From contig NZ_CP074441.1 in assembly GCF_018394055.1 (NCBI RefSeq), positions 1,364,001-1,428,000 on the forward strand: a stretch of 64,000 bases of DNA, read 5' to 3'. This DNA is from Weissella ceti. GTDB taxonomy: Bacteria; Bacillota; Bacilli; Lactobacillales; Lactobacillaceae. Of the stretch, positions 44,476 through 52,520 are shown piece by piece; position 1 is the stretch's first letter, and the number at the start of each line of letters is the position of its first letter. Under the pieces are notes generated by a model that was not told where the DNA came from, ran no database searches, and was given only the letters and a program-made list of their open reading frames with translations. A program made the translations under genes and the position numbers.

Positions 44476-45189
44476 CTAACGGGTCAAAGCCCAAACACTC
44501 ACATACACAATAATTGCAATACCAAGTAATCCTAACATACCTAAAACTAGCGGACTACCAATTGTCAACCAGACCATTTCCGCTGAAATCTTCATGAACC
44601 AGACAATAATCGTTATCACAGTTAGAACCAATACATATTGGGGCAATCCATTCCGAACACCTTGCCAATCTGATCGACTTAACTTCAATCCCAACACTAA
44701 ACTAATTAACAAAATGAACAACAACGGCAATTGCCACCAACTACTCATCGTGACCCATGTTTCTCGGTTCATATCCAATAATTCTGGCCATAACCACCAA
44801 GTTAAACCAAATCCCATTGCTGTAATCCCAAACATAGGTGCCAAGCCAATCATCATATTTCCCATTTGTTGGTAAAAACTATCTGGGCGCCATGAGTGTG
44901 AGACATAGCCACGCGTGCGATACCCATCATCATTGACTTTGCCACGTTGAAACAATTGAATCTTATCCACGTCATGACGGAAGATAAAAGCCATAATTGC
45001 ATGGGATAATTCATGGACAATGACCCCAAACAACGCCAAATAGTCCACCACGCGTTCACCGAAACGCCGATCAATCATCGTATTAATTTGTTGCGTCACC
45101 GCTGAAATCATTAGTGCCGCCAAAAGAAATGAACCACCAAAGCAAAATAACATCGTTAACCATAATTGCCAAAAGGTCGTCCAGTTCAT
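44476..45189 (-). CDS. Membrane metallopeptidase, M50-like
   Basis: A 237-residue membrane protein with about five or six helices. The zinc-binding VIVHELSHAIMAFIF (HExxH at about residues 58-62) sits in a hydrophobic stretch as in the site-2 protease M50B group, but the second NPDG-type motif of classical family members is not evident, so catalytic status is uncertain. The ATG overlaps the ebsC stop codon (TAATG) and is preceded by GAGGAGGCC. Substrate unknown. Confidence 0.75.
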   Translation of the reverse strand: MNWTTFWQLWLTMLFCFGGSFLLAALMISAVTQQINTMIDRRFGERVVDYLALFGVIVHELSHAIMAFIFRHDVDKIQLFQRGKVNDDGYRTRGYVSHSWRPDSFYQQMGNMMIGLAPMFGITAMGFGLTWWLWPELLDMNRETWVTMSSWWQLPLLFILLISLVLGLKLSRSDWQGVRNGLPQYVLVLTVITIIVWFMKISAEMVWLTIGSPLVLGMLGLLGIAIIVYVSVWALTR

Positions 45190-45686
45190 TAGGCCTCCTC
45201 AGCTTGAATATCGACAAATTGACCGTGAACAAACTTTGCTAACGCTTCAGCATTAACTTGAATTGAACGGCCTAGTTCACCAGCTGAAATAACAATTGTC
45301 CCCGCTTCTTGCGCGGCATTGTCAAAATAGATTGGAAACTTCTTTGTTTGCCAAATCCCCACTGGGTTATTCGCCCCATGGACATAACCGGTTGTGGCGA
45401 CCAACTCCTTGGCTGGCAACATGTGTACTTTCTTATTACCAGATACCGCGGCTAATTTCTTTTCAGATAGGTGTCCTTCAACTGGCACAATACCAACTAA
45501 TGGTCCTGTCACATTTCCAGATAGTGCCAACGTCTTGTAAACATCCGCTTCAGTAATACCATGTGCTGCTAATTCTTCTTCGCGTCGGTCCATCCCCTCA
45601 GAGAAGACAATTGATTCATATGGAATCTTAGCCTTATCCAAAATCTGTTCAACTAGAATCTTCTTCACTTTCGTTTTCTTTGCCAT
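45189..45686 (-). CDS. ebsC: Cys-tRNA(Pro)/Cys-tRNA(Cys) deacylase, YbaK/EbsC family
   Basis: Trans-editing enzyme that removes cysteine mischarged on tRNA-Pro. The 165-residue protein shows the family pattern KTLALSGNVTGPLVGIVPVEGHLSEKKLAAVSGNKKVHMLPAKELVATTGYVHGANNPVGI with the conserved Lys and GYxxGxxxP motif. The frame is open upstream to 45752, but AATGAGGTGCTTAAC precedes the ATG at 45686. First gene of the operon with the M50-like and HD genes. Confidence 0.9.
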   Translation of the reverse strand: MAKKTKVKKILVEQILDKAKIPYESIVFSEGMDRREEELAAHGITEADVYKTLALSGNVTGPLVGIVPVEGHLSEKKLAAVSGNKKVHMLPAKELVATTGYVHGANNPVGIWQTKKFPIYFDNAAQEAGTIVISAGELGRSIQVNAEALAKFVHGQFVDIQAEEA

Positions 45687-45729
45687 GTTAAGCACCTCAT
45701 TTATCACTTTTGTGATTTCTATTTTAACA

Positions 45730-45771
45730 GAAAAAGCCAGAAACCATATCACTATGATTTCTGACTTTTAT
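45730..45771 (-). terminator. Terminator of the ABC-F gene
   Basis: AAAAG-CAGAAA-CATA / TATG-TTTCTG-CTTTT with two single mismatches, five T on the minus strand. Confidence 0.8.
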
Positions 45772-45786
45772 TGTTATTAATTTAGA

Positions 45787-47418
45787 TTACAAAACAATGT
45801 TTTGCTTTTCCATTGCTTCGATAACTGATGGGTTAGCCATGAATTCTTCGAAGTTAGTGTCGGCACGTTCGATAACACCTTCGTTACCAAGCACGACAAT
45901 GTGGTCAGCAATTGTTTGCGCAAATGTACGGTCGTGAGACGTAAAGGCGATTCCACCCTTGAAGTCGATCAAACCATCGTTCAATGCCGTGATTGATTCC
46001 AAGTCCAAGTGGTTAGTAGGGTCATCCAATACCAACACGTTTGGCTTAGTCAACATTAGCTTAGAGAACATAACACGAACCTTTTCTCCCCCAGACAAAA
46101 CGTCCAAAGTCTTTTCGGCATCTTCTCCCTTAAACAACATACGTCCCAACAATCCACGTAGGAATGTGTTGTCGTCTTCACCCTTAGCAGCGAAGTCACG
46201 CAAGAAGTCCAAGATGAACATTTCAGGCTTAGGGAAGTTTTGTCCCATGTCCTTAGCTAGGTAGTCGTGAGAAGTTGTCACTCCCCAAACAACTGATCCT
46301 TCATCAGGTTCTGATACACCAGCCAAGATGTCCATCATCGCAGTAGCGGCAACGTCGTTTTCGGCCATGATCAAAGTCTTTTCGTTTGGTGCCAAAGTGA
46401 AGCTAACGTTGTTAAGCAACTTCACACCATCAACTGTCTTTGAGACGTTTTCAACACGCACCATGTCGTTTCCGATTTCACGAGTGATTTCGAAGTTGAT
46501 GAATGGGTACTTACGAGTTGAAGGTTGGATGTCATCCAATGTAATCTTTTCAAGTTGCTTCTTACGAGCAGTCGCTTGCTTAGACTTTGAAGCGTTCGCT
46601 GAGAAACGCGCAACGAATTCTTGCAATTGCTTGATTTGTTCTTCCTTCTTGGCGTTTTGTTGCCCTTGCAAACGCGCAGCCAATTCTGAAGATTCCTTCC
46701 AGAAGTCGTAGTTTCCAACGAATTCTGTGATCTTTCCGTAGTCAACGTCCAAAGTCATAGTTGAAACAGCGTTCAAGAAGTGACGGTCGTGGGAAACAAC
46801 CAAAACAGTGTTTTCGTAGTCTGCCAAGAAGTCTTCCAACCATGCAATTGTCTTTGAATCCAAACCGTTAGTCGGTTCGTCCAAGATCAAGATGTCAGGG
46901 TTACCAAACAATGCTTGTGCCAACAAGGCCTTAACCTTAGTTGTTTCAGGCAAGTCACCCATCAAAGTGTTTTGTTGTTCAGTTGAGATCCCCAACCCTT
47001 GCAACAATTGTGCGGCGTCTGCTTCCGCAGTCCAACCGTTCATATCGTCAAACTTAGCTGACAATTCACCGGCACGGATACCATCTTCATCGCTGAAGTC
47101 TGGCTTTGCGTATATGGCGTCCATTTCAGACTTAACGTCGAACAATTCCTTGTATCCACGCATAACAGTTTCCATCACTGTTAGATCATCAAAAGCAAAG
47201 TGATCTTGTACCAATGATGACATACGTTCGTTAGGACCCATTGAAACAGTTCCTGTAGTTGGTTGGATCTTACCTTCCAAAACCTTCAAGAAAGTTGACT
47301 TTCCGGCTCCATTGGCTCCAATAATTCCGTAAGTGTTACGGTTTGTAAATTGTAAATTAACGTCTTCGTACAACTTCTTACCAGTAAATACGACTGACAC
47401 ATTTGACACTGTTAACAT
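45787..47418 (-). CDS. ABC-F family ribosome-associated ATPase (YbiT/YkpA-like)
   Basis: A soluble tandem-ATPase protein of 543 residues without membrane segments, of the ABC-F class that acts on the ribosomal E site. NBD1 has Walker A GANGAGKST and Walker B LILDEPTN, but the signature reads DLPETTKVKALLAQAL instead of LSGGE, as is seen in the YbiT group. NBD2 has signature LSGGEKVRVMFSKL, Walker B VLVLDDPTNHLD with Asp at the catalytic Glu position, and H-loop FTSHDRTF. The frame is open 68 codons further, but AAAAGGATG and family alignment favour ATG 47418. Housekeeping or antibiotic-protection role not decidable. Confidence 0.9.
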   Translation of the reverse strand: MLTVSNVSVVFTGKKLYEDVNLQFTNRNTYGIIGANGAGKSTFLKVLEGKIQPTTGTVSMGPNERMSSLVQDHFAFDDLTVMETVMRGYKELFDVKSEMDAIYAKPDFSDEDGIRAGELSAKFDDMNGWTAEADAAQLLQGLGISTEQQNTLMGDLPETTKVKALLAQALFGNPDILILDEPTNGLDSKTIAWLEDFLADYENTVLVVSHDRHFLNAVSTMTLDVDYGKITEFVGNYDFWKESSELAARLQGQQNAKKEEQIKQLQEFVARFSANASKSKQATARKKQLEKITLDDIQPSTRKYPFINFEITREIGNDMVRVENVSKTVDGVKLLNNVSFTLAPNEKTLIMAENDVAATAMMDILAGVSEPDEGSVVWGVTTSHDYLAKDMGQNFPKPEMFILDFLRDFAAKGEDDNTFLRGLLGRMLFKGEDAEKTLDVLSGGEKVRVMFSKLMLTKPNVLVLDDPTNHLDLESITALNDGLIDFKGGIAFTSHDRTFAQTIADHIVVLGNEGVIERADTNFEEFMANPSVIEAMEKQNIVL

Positions 47419-47646
47419 ATTTTCAGTACATCCTTTTATTTTTTTCGGTATTAAATTCATTCTATCAGAAACATAGTGGCTTGTCGCCTTAGCTACAGGA
47501 ATACCCCATATCATCTTCTTAAATAAACATGTTTGGTTGCAACAAGACATAAATTGGTCTATTTTTGATGTATAGCTTAATTCTCGAACAGTTACATAAA
47601 CATAGTTGTGTAAAATGCACAACTTAATTCAAACCTGAGGTGAAGT

Positions 47647-47817
47647 ATGAAAATTGTCCCATACATTATTTCCATTTTGCTAGTCACAAATTTAATCAAA
47701 TTATTTCCGCTGCAAACAACCACAATTAACTTCGAATGGTATTGGAATCTCTTCACTGGATTAGTTGGTGTTGTATATCTGATTATTTTGATTATCACGC
47801 AATTTAAGAAGTTATAA
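47647..47817 (+). CDS. 56-residue two-helix membrane protein
   Basis: A short gene starting MKIVPYIISILLVTNLIKLFPL and ending IITQFKKL, with two hydrophobic helices (about residues 4-20 and 35-51). CTGAGGTGAAGT precedes the ATG and a terminator follows within 30 bases. Divergent from the ABC-F gene. No family recognised. The same length and plan as the product at 23520. Confidence 0.5.
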   Translation: MKIVPYIISILLVTNLIKLFPLQTTTINFEWYWNLFTGLVGVVYLIILIITQFKKL

Positions 47818-47843
47818 ATTTAGCTATCCCATTAAATATAGAC

Positions 47844-47894
47844 AGAAAAGCCGACCCACTTTCTTTTAACCAAGAAAATGGGTCGGCTTTTAAC
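47844..47894. terminator. Bidirectional terminator between the small membrane gene and the zinc operon
   Basis: AAAAGCCGACCCA / TGGGTCGGCTTTT, extended inward by CTTTCTT/AAGAAA pairing; A and T runs on both sides. Confidence 0.9.
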
Positions 47895-47902
47895 TTAACG
47901 CA

Positions 47903-48697
47903 TTATTTACGGTTCTTTTGTGTCAACGCAAGTGTCACAAAGTAGATACCCGCTTCAATAATCGCAATAAAGAATGAAACTGGTAAGTTCGTCCAAAATG
48001 ACAAGACTAGCGCAGACCAGACACCTGCCAAGGCGAATAGAATGGCATAGCCAAGCATTTGCCAAACAGTACGTCCAATACGCATTGCAGAACTAGCTGG
48101 TAGCGTCATTAGAATGAAGATTAACAATGATCCCACAATTTGTGATGATACTGCCACGGTTGTGGCCATCAAAACAAGGAACACCACTTCAATTCCGACA
48201 ATGTGTTTCACACTGAAACGTGCTGTTTGATAATCAAAGGCGAAATGACGTAATGGTCGGAACAAAGCTAGTCCGACAACTAAGACACCACCTGCCAACA
48301 AAACAACTTGGATAATATTTTCAGTACTAATACTAAAGATTGATCCAAAGAGGATACTTGTGGCCGCACTCGCATTCTTTTGGGATAACGCCAGGAAAGC
48401 AATCCCCAGCCCAATCGCTACGGCACTTACCGCTGAAATCAATGATTCAGCACGCTTTTCTTGAATCCCTAGTTCACCAATTGTTGTGGCAGCTAGAATT
48501 GTGAATAGCAGCATTCCCCACAAAGGAGACCATCCCATAAATAAACCGAAGGCGGCACCCGCGAAACCAATTTCACTAAGTGTATGGGCCAAGAAAGACA
48601 AGTGGCGCGCAACCACAAAGACACCTACGAAACCACTGACGACAGCGATCAATGTACCTACGAAAAACGCATTTTGCATAAATGGATAACTAAACAT
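47903..48697 (-). CDS. Zinc ABC transporter permease (ZnuB/AdcB/ZitP-like)
   Basis: Membrane subunit of a zinc (or manganese) importer, 264 residues and about eight helices. It begins MFSYPFMQNAFFVGTLIAVVSGFVGVFVVARHLSFLAHTLSEIGFAGAA, the usual start of the family, and keeps the FDYQTARF and LLIFILMTLPASSAM blocks. It overlaps the ATPase gene by 8 bases; GGGGAAGAACAATC before the ATG lies inside that gene. Last gene of a four-gene operon headed by an AdcR/ZitR-type repressor. Confidence 0.92.
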   Translation of the reverse strand: MFSYPFMQNAFFVGTLIAVVSGFVGVFVVARHLSFLAHTLSEIGFAGAAFGLFMGWSPLWGMLLFTILAATTIGELGIQEKRAESLISAVSAVAIGLGIAFLALSQKNASAATSILFGSIFSISTENIIQVVLLAGGVLVVGLALFRPLRHFAFDYQTARFSVKHIVGIEVVFLVLMATTVAVSSQIVGSLLIFILMTLPASSAMRIGRTVWQMLGYAILFALAGVWSALVLSFWTNLPVSFFIAIIEAGIYFVTLALTQKNRK

Positions 48698-49379
48698 GAT
48701 TGTTCTTCCCCATTTCTAACTTATGAATATCTAACTCTGCGACTGATCCAAATTCACTACTATCAGGACGCAGTAACAAGTAATCATCCGCATACTTTTG
48801 AATGATGTCCAAATCGTGGCTAATCATCACAATACTCAAATCATGGTGATCACGATAATGACGGACAACATCCATCAGTTCAAACTTAGCGACATTATCT
48901 AGATTAGCCGTTGCTTCATCCAAAATTAAAACATCCGGATCGGCTAGTAACGCTTGTGCCAAGTAGGCACGTTGACGTTCACCACCAGAAGCCAAATCGA
49001 TGCGTTGCTTAGCTAACTTCGTTAGATTGGTATCTTCTAGAATGTGTGCCAAGTGCGCTTTTTCTGCTTGGGTCATCCAAGGACGCCAACCTTGATCATT
49101 ACTCAACGCCACAAAATCCGCAATTTGTAACGGGAAGTTTTGCGCATCTGGACGTTCTTGTGGGACATAACGAACAACGTTATCACTTGTTTCCCAGATT
49201 AATTCTCCCGCCGTAATTTGTTGTTGTCCCAACAAAGCACGAATCAACGTTGTCTTCCCAGTCCCGTTGTCCCCAACAACAGCTAAGACACGCTTCTTAC
49301 GTAATTCAAAATCTACTTCTCGGTATAGCCAGCGATCACCAAAAGCAATCCCGACACCTGCTCCTTTTACCACTACCAT
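48690..49379 (-). CDS. Zinc ABC transporter ATP-binding protein (ZnuC/AdcC/ZitQ-like)
   Basis: ATPase subunit, 229 residues, with Walker A GDNGTGKTTL, signature LASGGERQRAYLAQAL, Walker B VLILDEATANLD and H-loop ISHDLD. Its start codon directly follows the stop codon of the binding-protein gene, with GGTGAAATAA before it. Energises the permease encoded downstream. Confidence 0.93.
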   Translation of the reverse strand: MVVVKGAGVGIAFGDRWLYREVDFELRKKRVLAVVGDNGTGKTTLIRALLGQQQITAGELIWETSDNVVRYVPQERPDAQNFPLQIADFVALSNDQGWRPWMTQAEKAHLAHILEDTNLTKLAKQRIDLASGGERQRAYLAQALLADPDVLILDEATANLDNVAKFELMDVVRHYRDHHDLSIVMISHDLDIIQKYADDYLLLRPDSSEFGSVAELDIHKLEMGKNNHV

Positions 49380-50282
49380 TTATTTCACCGCTTTCTTCAA
49401 AGCCTCTAATTGTTGATATTGCCAGTCAATGTAATTGACGTCAGCTGGCTTCGTTTCTGATACTTGCACAATTGGCATACCCGCATCTTTAGCCGCCTTA
49501 ACAGATTGGTCAACCAATTGACTTGTTGCTTGTGTATTTTGAATCACCGCAGCCGCTTTGTGTTGCTTGGCTGCATCTCCCCAAGCCTTAATTGATGCTG
49601 GCGTTGGGTCTTGCCCTTCTTCAACAGCAAAGGCAAATTCAGGCACTAATACTTTTACCCCCATCGCTTTAAGCCATGGATCAAAAATGGGTTCCGTTGT
49701 TAGTACTGCTTGTCCCTTTAGTTGCTTCGTTAATTCCTCACGCAACGTCGTCACTTTATCCATCTTAGCCAAGTACTTACGTGCATTATCTTCAAATGTA
49801 CGACGATGGTCAGGGGCAAGATCACTATATGTCTTGACCAATTCCTTCGTTAACTTCTCAACCAAATCTGGTTCATACCAGAAATGTTCGTTATCACCTT
49901 CGTGGTAGTTGTACAGCGTACTAATGCTGATGCTCTTCGCTTGTTGGTTCGCCTTAGCAAACTTTTCGCTCCAAGCATCCAAACCACCACCATTTGAAAT
50001 GATGACATCGGCTTGATCATATTGCTTAGCTGTATTTGGTGTTGGTTCGAAATCATGCGGGTCTACATCTGGATTCGCAATCACACTGGTAACTGAACCA
50101 GCATCACCCAAGACAGCTTCCGCAATATCACCATAGCTGTTCAAGCTGGTAATCACCGTCAACTTATCATCGGTCTGAGTTGTTTTATTTTGTTGTAGTC
50201 CTTGGTAAATCACAGTCACAATTAAACCAATCACTAGAATCGTCGGAATCCATAACAATACTTTAGAACGCTTATTTTCCAT
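49380..50282 (-). CDS. Zinc ABC transporter substrate-binding protein, membrane-anchored variant
   Basis: Extracytoplasmic metal-binding protein of the ZnuA/AdcA group, 300 residues. Metal ligands: His in VDPHDFEPT and His in NEHFWYEPD are clear. The third His of classical ZnuA is replaced in VPEFAFAVEEGQDPTPASI, a variant seen in one subfamily. There is no His-rich loop. The N-terminus is an uncleaved-looking helix (LLWIPTILVIGLIVTVIYQG) with no lipobox Cys, so it is probably held by a membrane helix rather than a lipid. GGGGGACAAATGC precedes the ATG at 50282. It overlaps the repressor gene by 11 bases. Confidence 0.9.
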   Translation of the reverse strand: MENKRSKVLLWIPTILVIGLIVTVIYQGLQQNKTTQTDDKLTVITSLNSYGDIAEAVLGDAGSVTSVIANPDVDPHDFEPTPNTAKQYDQADVIISNGGGLDAWSEKFAKANQQAKSISISTLYNYHEGDNEHFWYEPDLVEKLTKELVKTYSDLAPDHRRTFEDNARKYLAKMDKVTTLREELTKQLKGQAVLTTEPIFDPWLKAMGVKVLVPEFAFAVEEGQDPTPASIKAWGDAAKQHKAAAVIQNTQATSQLVDQSVKAAKDAGMPIVQVSETKPADVNYIDWQYQQLEALKKAVK

Positions 50283-50742
50283 GCATTTGTCCCCCATCCA
50301 GACGACTTGTCATCGCTGTTAAAAATTCACCAATTACGGCTTGTTGTTCTTCATTAAAGTCTGCCAAGACTGCATCGTATTCCGCCAAGGTATCACGATG
50401 TTCTTGGGCGTGTGCTGAGGCTAACGTAATCCCCCGTTGTGTTAGTGACCAACGGGTTACACGTAAGTCATTTTCATCTGGAATTTGCGCCACCATGGGT
50501 TCATCATCGTTTTGCAATACTTTCATCGCCTTAGTAATTGCTGCTGGAGATACTTGCAGGGCTTGGGCCAAAGCTGTGTTCGTTTGTGGTCCTTGTTGTG
50601 CCAACAACATCAAGACGTGTCCCTGTGTTGTGGTCACATTCGCATCTGAACGATCACAGATTAGAATTTCTCGTTGATTCTCCGCTAACATGCGGACATG
50701 ATTTAGAAAATCATCAATTTGTTTTGCTGATTCGGTTGCCAT
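50272..50742 (-). CDS. MarR-family zinc-responsive repressor (AdcR/ZitR-like)
   Basis: A 156-residue winged-helix regulator. It aligns with AdcR: AENQREILIC (Cys29), TTTQGHVLMLL (Gly41-His42) and SAHAQEHRDTL (His111, His115). AdcR uses Cys30, Glu41, His108 and His112 for zinc at site 1; here the Glu position is Gly, the others are kept. It heads the zinc operon, and two AdcR/ZitR boxes lie immediately before its start codon, so autoregulation by zinc is very likely. AAAGGAG precedes the ATG. Confidence 0.92.
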   Translation of the reverse strand: MATESAKQIDDFLNHVRMLAENQREILICDRSDANVTTTQGHVLMLLAQQGPQTNTALAQALQVSPAAITKAMKVLQNDDEPMVAQIPDENDLRVTRWSLTQRGITLASAHAQEHRDTLAEYDAVLADFNEEQQAVIGEFLTAMTSRLDGGQMHGK

Positions 50743-50754
50743 ACAAAAAACTCC

Positions 50755-50778
50755 TTTACCGGTTAATTAACCAGTAAA
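50755..50778. promoter_or_regulatory. Back-to-back AdcR/ZitR operator boxes
   Basis: TTTACCGGTTAA (50755-50766) and TTAACCAGTAAA (50767-50778) each match the AdcR/ZitR consensus TTAACYRGTTAA (either strand) at 11 of 12 positions and together form a near-perfect 24-bp palindrome. They lie between the -10 box and the ribosome-binding site. Confidence 0.8.
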
Positions 50779-50806
50779 GGATATCACGTTTATTATTCTT
50801 TGACAA
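50778..50806 (-). promoter_or_regulatory. Promoter of the zinc operon
   Basis: On the minus strand TTGTCA (50801-50806), 17 bases, TATCCT (50778-50783). The -35 box lies inside the last codons of the sprT-like gene. Confidence 0.6.
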
Positions 50807-51242
50807 GCGTAACTTCATGAAGGCGTCCACGACACTTACCACAGACGTAACGCTTCGTATTCACTTGGCGTTGTCGTTCCATGCGATGACCATTCGGACA
50901 TTCATAAATATAGTTTACTTGGCGCTTTGATGTAACCGGCGCATACCGAGCACCACCCACTTCAGCTAGCAGTTGTTTAAAGGCAGCGTCACGGTGCTGG
51001 TGTGGCAGACCATTTACATGCAGATGATAATGCACTAATTCATGTCGAATAACGCCAATGAGATTTTCTTGATCAAACTCGGTTAACATCAAGGGATTAA
51101 TTTCAATATCATGACTACGTAATAGGTAGCGACCACCCGTCGTTCGTAAACGTGTGTTAAAGCGTGCTTGGTGTTTAAACGGACGCTTGAACTCATTAGT
51201 TGAAATCGTTTCAACTAATGTCTGTAACTCTTGCTCCGTCAT
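50793..51242 (-). CDS. SprT-like zinc-binding protein
   Basis: SprT/YdiL-type putative metalloprotease, 149 residues. The HExxH motif is in GVIRHELVHYHLH (about residue 65-70), and a C-terminal zinc ribbon reads YECPNGHRMERQRQVNTKRYVCGKCRGRL. The open frame starts at a GTG at 51278, but the family normally begins MTxQELQxLVExIS, which matches the ATG at 51242. That ATG overlaps the end of the upstream DUF975 gene. Function in bacteria is poorly known; the eukaryotic homolog Spartan cuts DNA-protein crosslinks. Confidence 0.85.
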   Translation of the reverse strand: MTEQELQTLVETISTNEFKRPFKHQARFNTRLRTTGGRYLLRSHDIEINPLMLTEFDQENLIGVIRHELVHYHLHVNGLPHQHRDAAFKQLLAEVGGARYAPVTSKRQVNYIYECPNGHRMERQRQVNTKRYVCGKCRGRLHEVTLVKE

Positions 51243-51243
51243 T

Positions 51244-51969
51244 TTATTGCTTGTCATCATTGACTTGCTTTTGAACACGCAATGCTAGGAAGAATTCAGC
51301 AGTTGCGGCTGTGTAATATGGACGAGAGTACAATGAAGACATCTTCATTGTTAGTAGGTCCAAGATAAACCAACCAATGAAACTTAGTTGCAATGCAAAC
51401 AATTCCATCTTATGTCCACGCATCAATTGCGCAGAAGCTTTCAAGTAAGCACCAGCCGACTTTATTTGACGTCCAGCAGCAACGTCTTCAGCGTATAAGA
51501 AAGTTGCTTGTGAGTATGAATACTGCTTAATGATTCCTGGTACCACTAGCAACATCGTCCACAATGTTAAGAAGAATAAACGCACTGCGATCAACACAAC
51601 ACTATCCATCACAACATCCTTACGCCAGAAGCGTAAACTTGCACGGTATTGGTTCTTAGGTGGTGTGTTAGTTACACGCCATTGTACGAACGCCCAACCA
51701 GCTCCAATCATAAAGACACCCAAGACGATGTCGATAACTAATTGCATTCCTAACAAAGCCAACAATAATGAACGAATCTCACCAACACTAGCAACGATAT
51801 CCCCAGCAGCGACACCACGTATCCAATTCATACGTCCACTACCATTGACCATCATGCTCATCACTAATTCAACGATCAAAGCAAGAAATACTAGGTTAAA
51901 CGCAATCGGGAAGGATCTCCCACGAACAAATTCTTTCCCACGCTTTTTAATCTGACTAATTGTACTCAT
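51244..51969 (-). CDS. DUF975 family membrane protein
   Basis: A 241-residue membrane protein with about five or six helices, starting MSTISQIKKRGKEFVRGRSFPIAFNLVF and containing VPGIIKQYSYSQATFLYAEDV and YLKASAQLMRGHKMELFALQLSFIGW, the recognisable core of DUF975, ending with YSRPYYTAATAEFFLAL. Function unknown. AGAGGAGCAGGTGT precedes the ATG. A second, more distant protein of similar plan is encoded at 55288. Confidence 0.85.
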   Translation of the reverse strand: MSTISQIKKRGKEFVRGRSFPIAFNLVFLALIVELVMSMMVNGSGRMNWIRGVAAGDIVASVGEIRSLLLALLGMQLVIDIVLGVFMIGAGWAFVQWRVTNTPPKNQYRASLRFWRKDVVMDSVVLIAVRLFFLTLWTMLLVVPGIIKQYSYSQATFLYAEDVAAGRQIKSAGAYLKASAQLMRGHKMELFALQLSFIGWFILDLLTMKMSSLYSRPYYTAATAEFFLALRVQKQVNDDKQ

Positions 51970-52030
51970 ACACCTGCTCCTCTGTTTTTCGTACCTATTA
52001 TGGTATCAAAAAATCTTTTAAAAACAAAAT

Positions 52031-52068
52031 AAAAAGCCGGCAAGCGTAATCGCTCACCGACTTTTTTA
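52031..52068 (-). terminator. Terminator of tRNA cassette 1
   Basis: AAAAGCCGGCAAGCG / CGCTCACCGACTTTT stem with G-U pairs, T run on the minus strand. Confidence 0.75.
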
Positions 52069-52069
52069 G

Positions 52070-52141
52070 CTGGGATAGCTGGATTCGAACCAGCGATGCA
52101 CGGTACCAAAAACCGATGCCTTACCACTTGGCCATATCCCA
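52070..52141 (-). tRNA. tRNA-Gln, anticodon UUG (cassette 1)
   Basis: A 72-base cloverleaf on the minus strand: acceptor TGGGATA / TATCCCA with discriminator G, D arm GCCAAGTGGTAAGGC, anticodon loop TTTTGGT with TTG, T arm CTGG-TTCGAAT-CCAG. CCA is not encoded. Identical to the copy at 52525. Confidence 0.95.
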
Positions 52142-52149
52142 ATGATAAA

Positions 52150-52232
52150 TGGGGGCTATAGGATTCGAACCTATGAACCCGAAGGAATGGATTTACAGTC
52201 CACCGCGTTTGACCAGACTTCGCTAAACCCCC
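52150..52232 (-). tRNA. tRNA-Tyr, anticodon GUA (cassette 1)
   Basis: An 83-base class II tRNA on the minus strand with acceptor GGGGG..., anticodon loop CTGTAAA (GTA), a long variable arm ATTCCTTCGGGTTCAT, and T arm ATAGG-TTCGAAT-CCTAT. Discriminator A, CCA not encoded. Followed by tRNA-Gln after 8 bases. Confidence 0.95.
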
Positions 52233-52247
52233 TCAATCAACTTTTTT

Positions 52248-52276
52248 ATAATACCAATCGTACCAACTGATTGCAA
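52248..52276 (-). promoter_or_regulatory. Promoter of tRNA cassette 1
   Basis: On the minus strand TTGCAA (52271-52276), 17 bases, TATTAT (52248-52253) with upstream TG. Confidence 0.7.
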
Positions 52277-52487
52277 CCCTTTTTGCCAAAAAAAGTTGAA
52301 AAAAAGAGATTTTTTTGTAAATCAGCTGAAAACCAGTAAAAACATCTCATTTAGAGGCGCTAAAGCGCTTTTTGAGACACATTTATGATCCAAACCAATT
52401 TGATTACGCAGAATTATTTCTCTACTTTTCTGTTTTTTCTCACCTAGTATTCACTGGCATTTTAGCCAATTACATTTTTGAGCAACA

Positions 52488-52520
52488 GAAAAGCCGATAG
52501 ACAAATGTCTACCGGCTTCA
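52488..52520 (-). terminator. Terminator of tRNA cassette 2
   Basis: On the minus strand AGCCGGTAGACA / TGTCTATCGGCT (one mismatch) followed by TTTTCTG. Confidence 0.8.

Noticed and set aside
44030-44875. Plus-strand frames opposite the HD and M50-like genes
   Set aside because: They are antisense shadows of genes with recognisable motifs and coupled starts.
52350-52375. GCGCT-AA-AGCGC followed by TTTTTG between the tRNA cassettes as a plus-strand terminator
   Set aside because: No plus-strand transcript is apparent there and the loop is only two bases; left as a note in the spacer entry.
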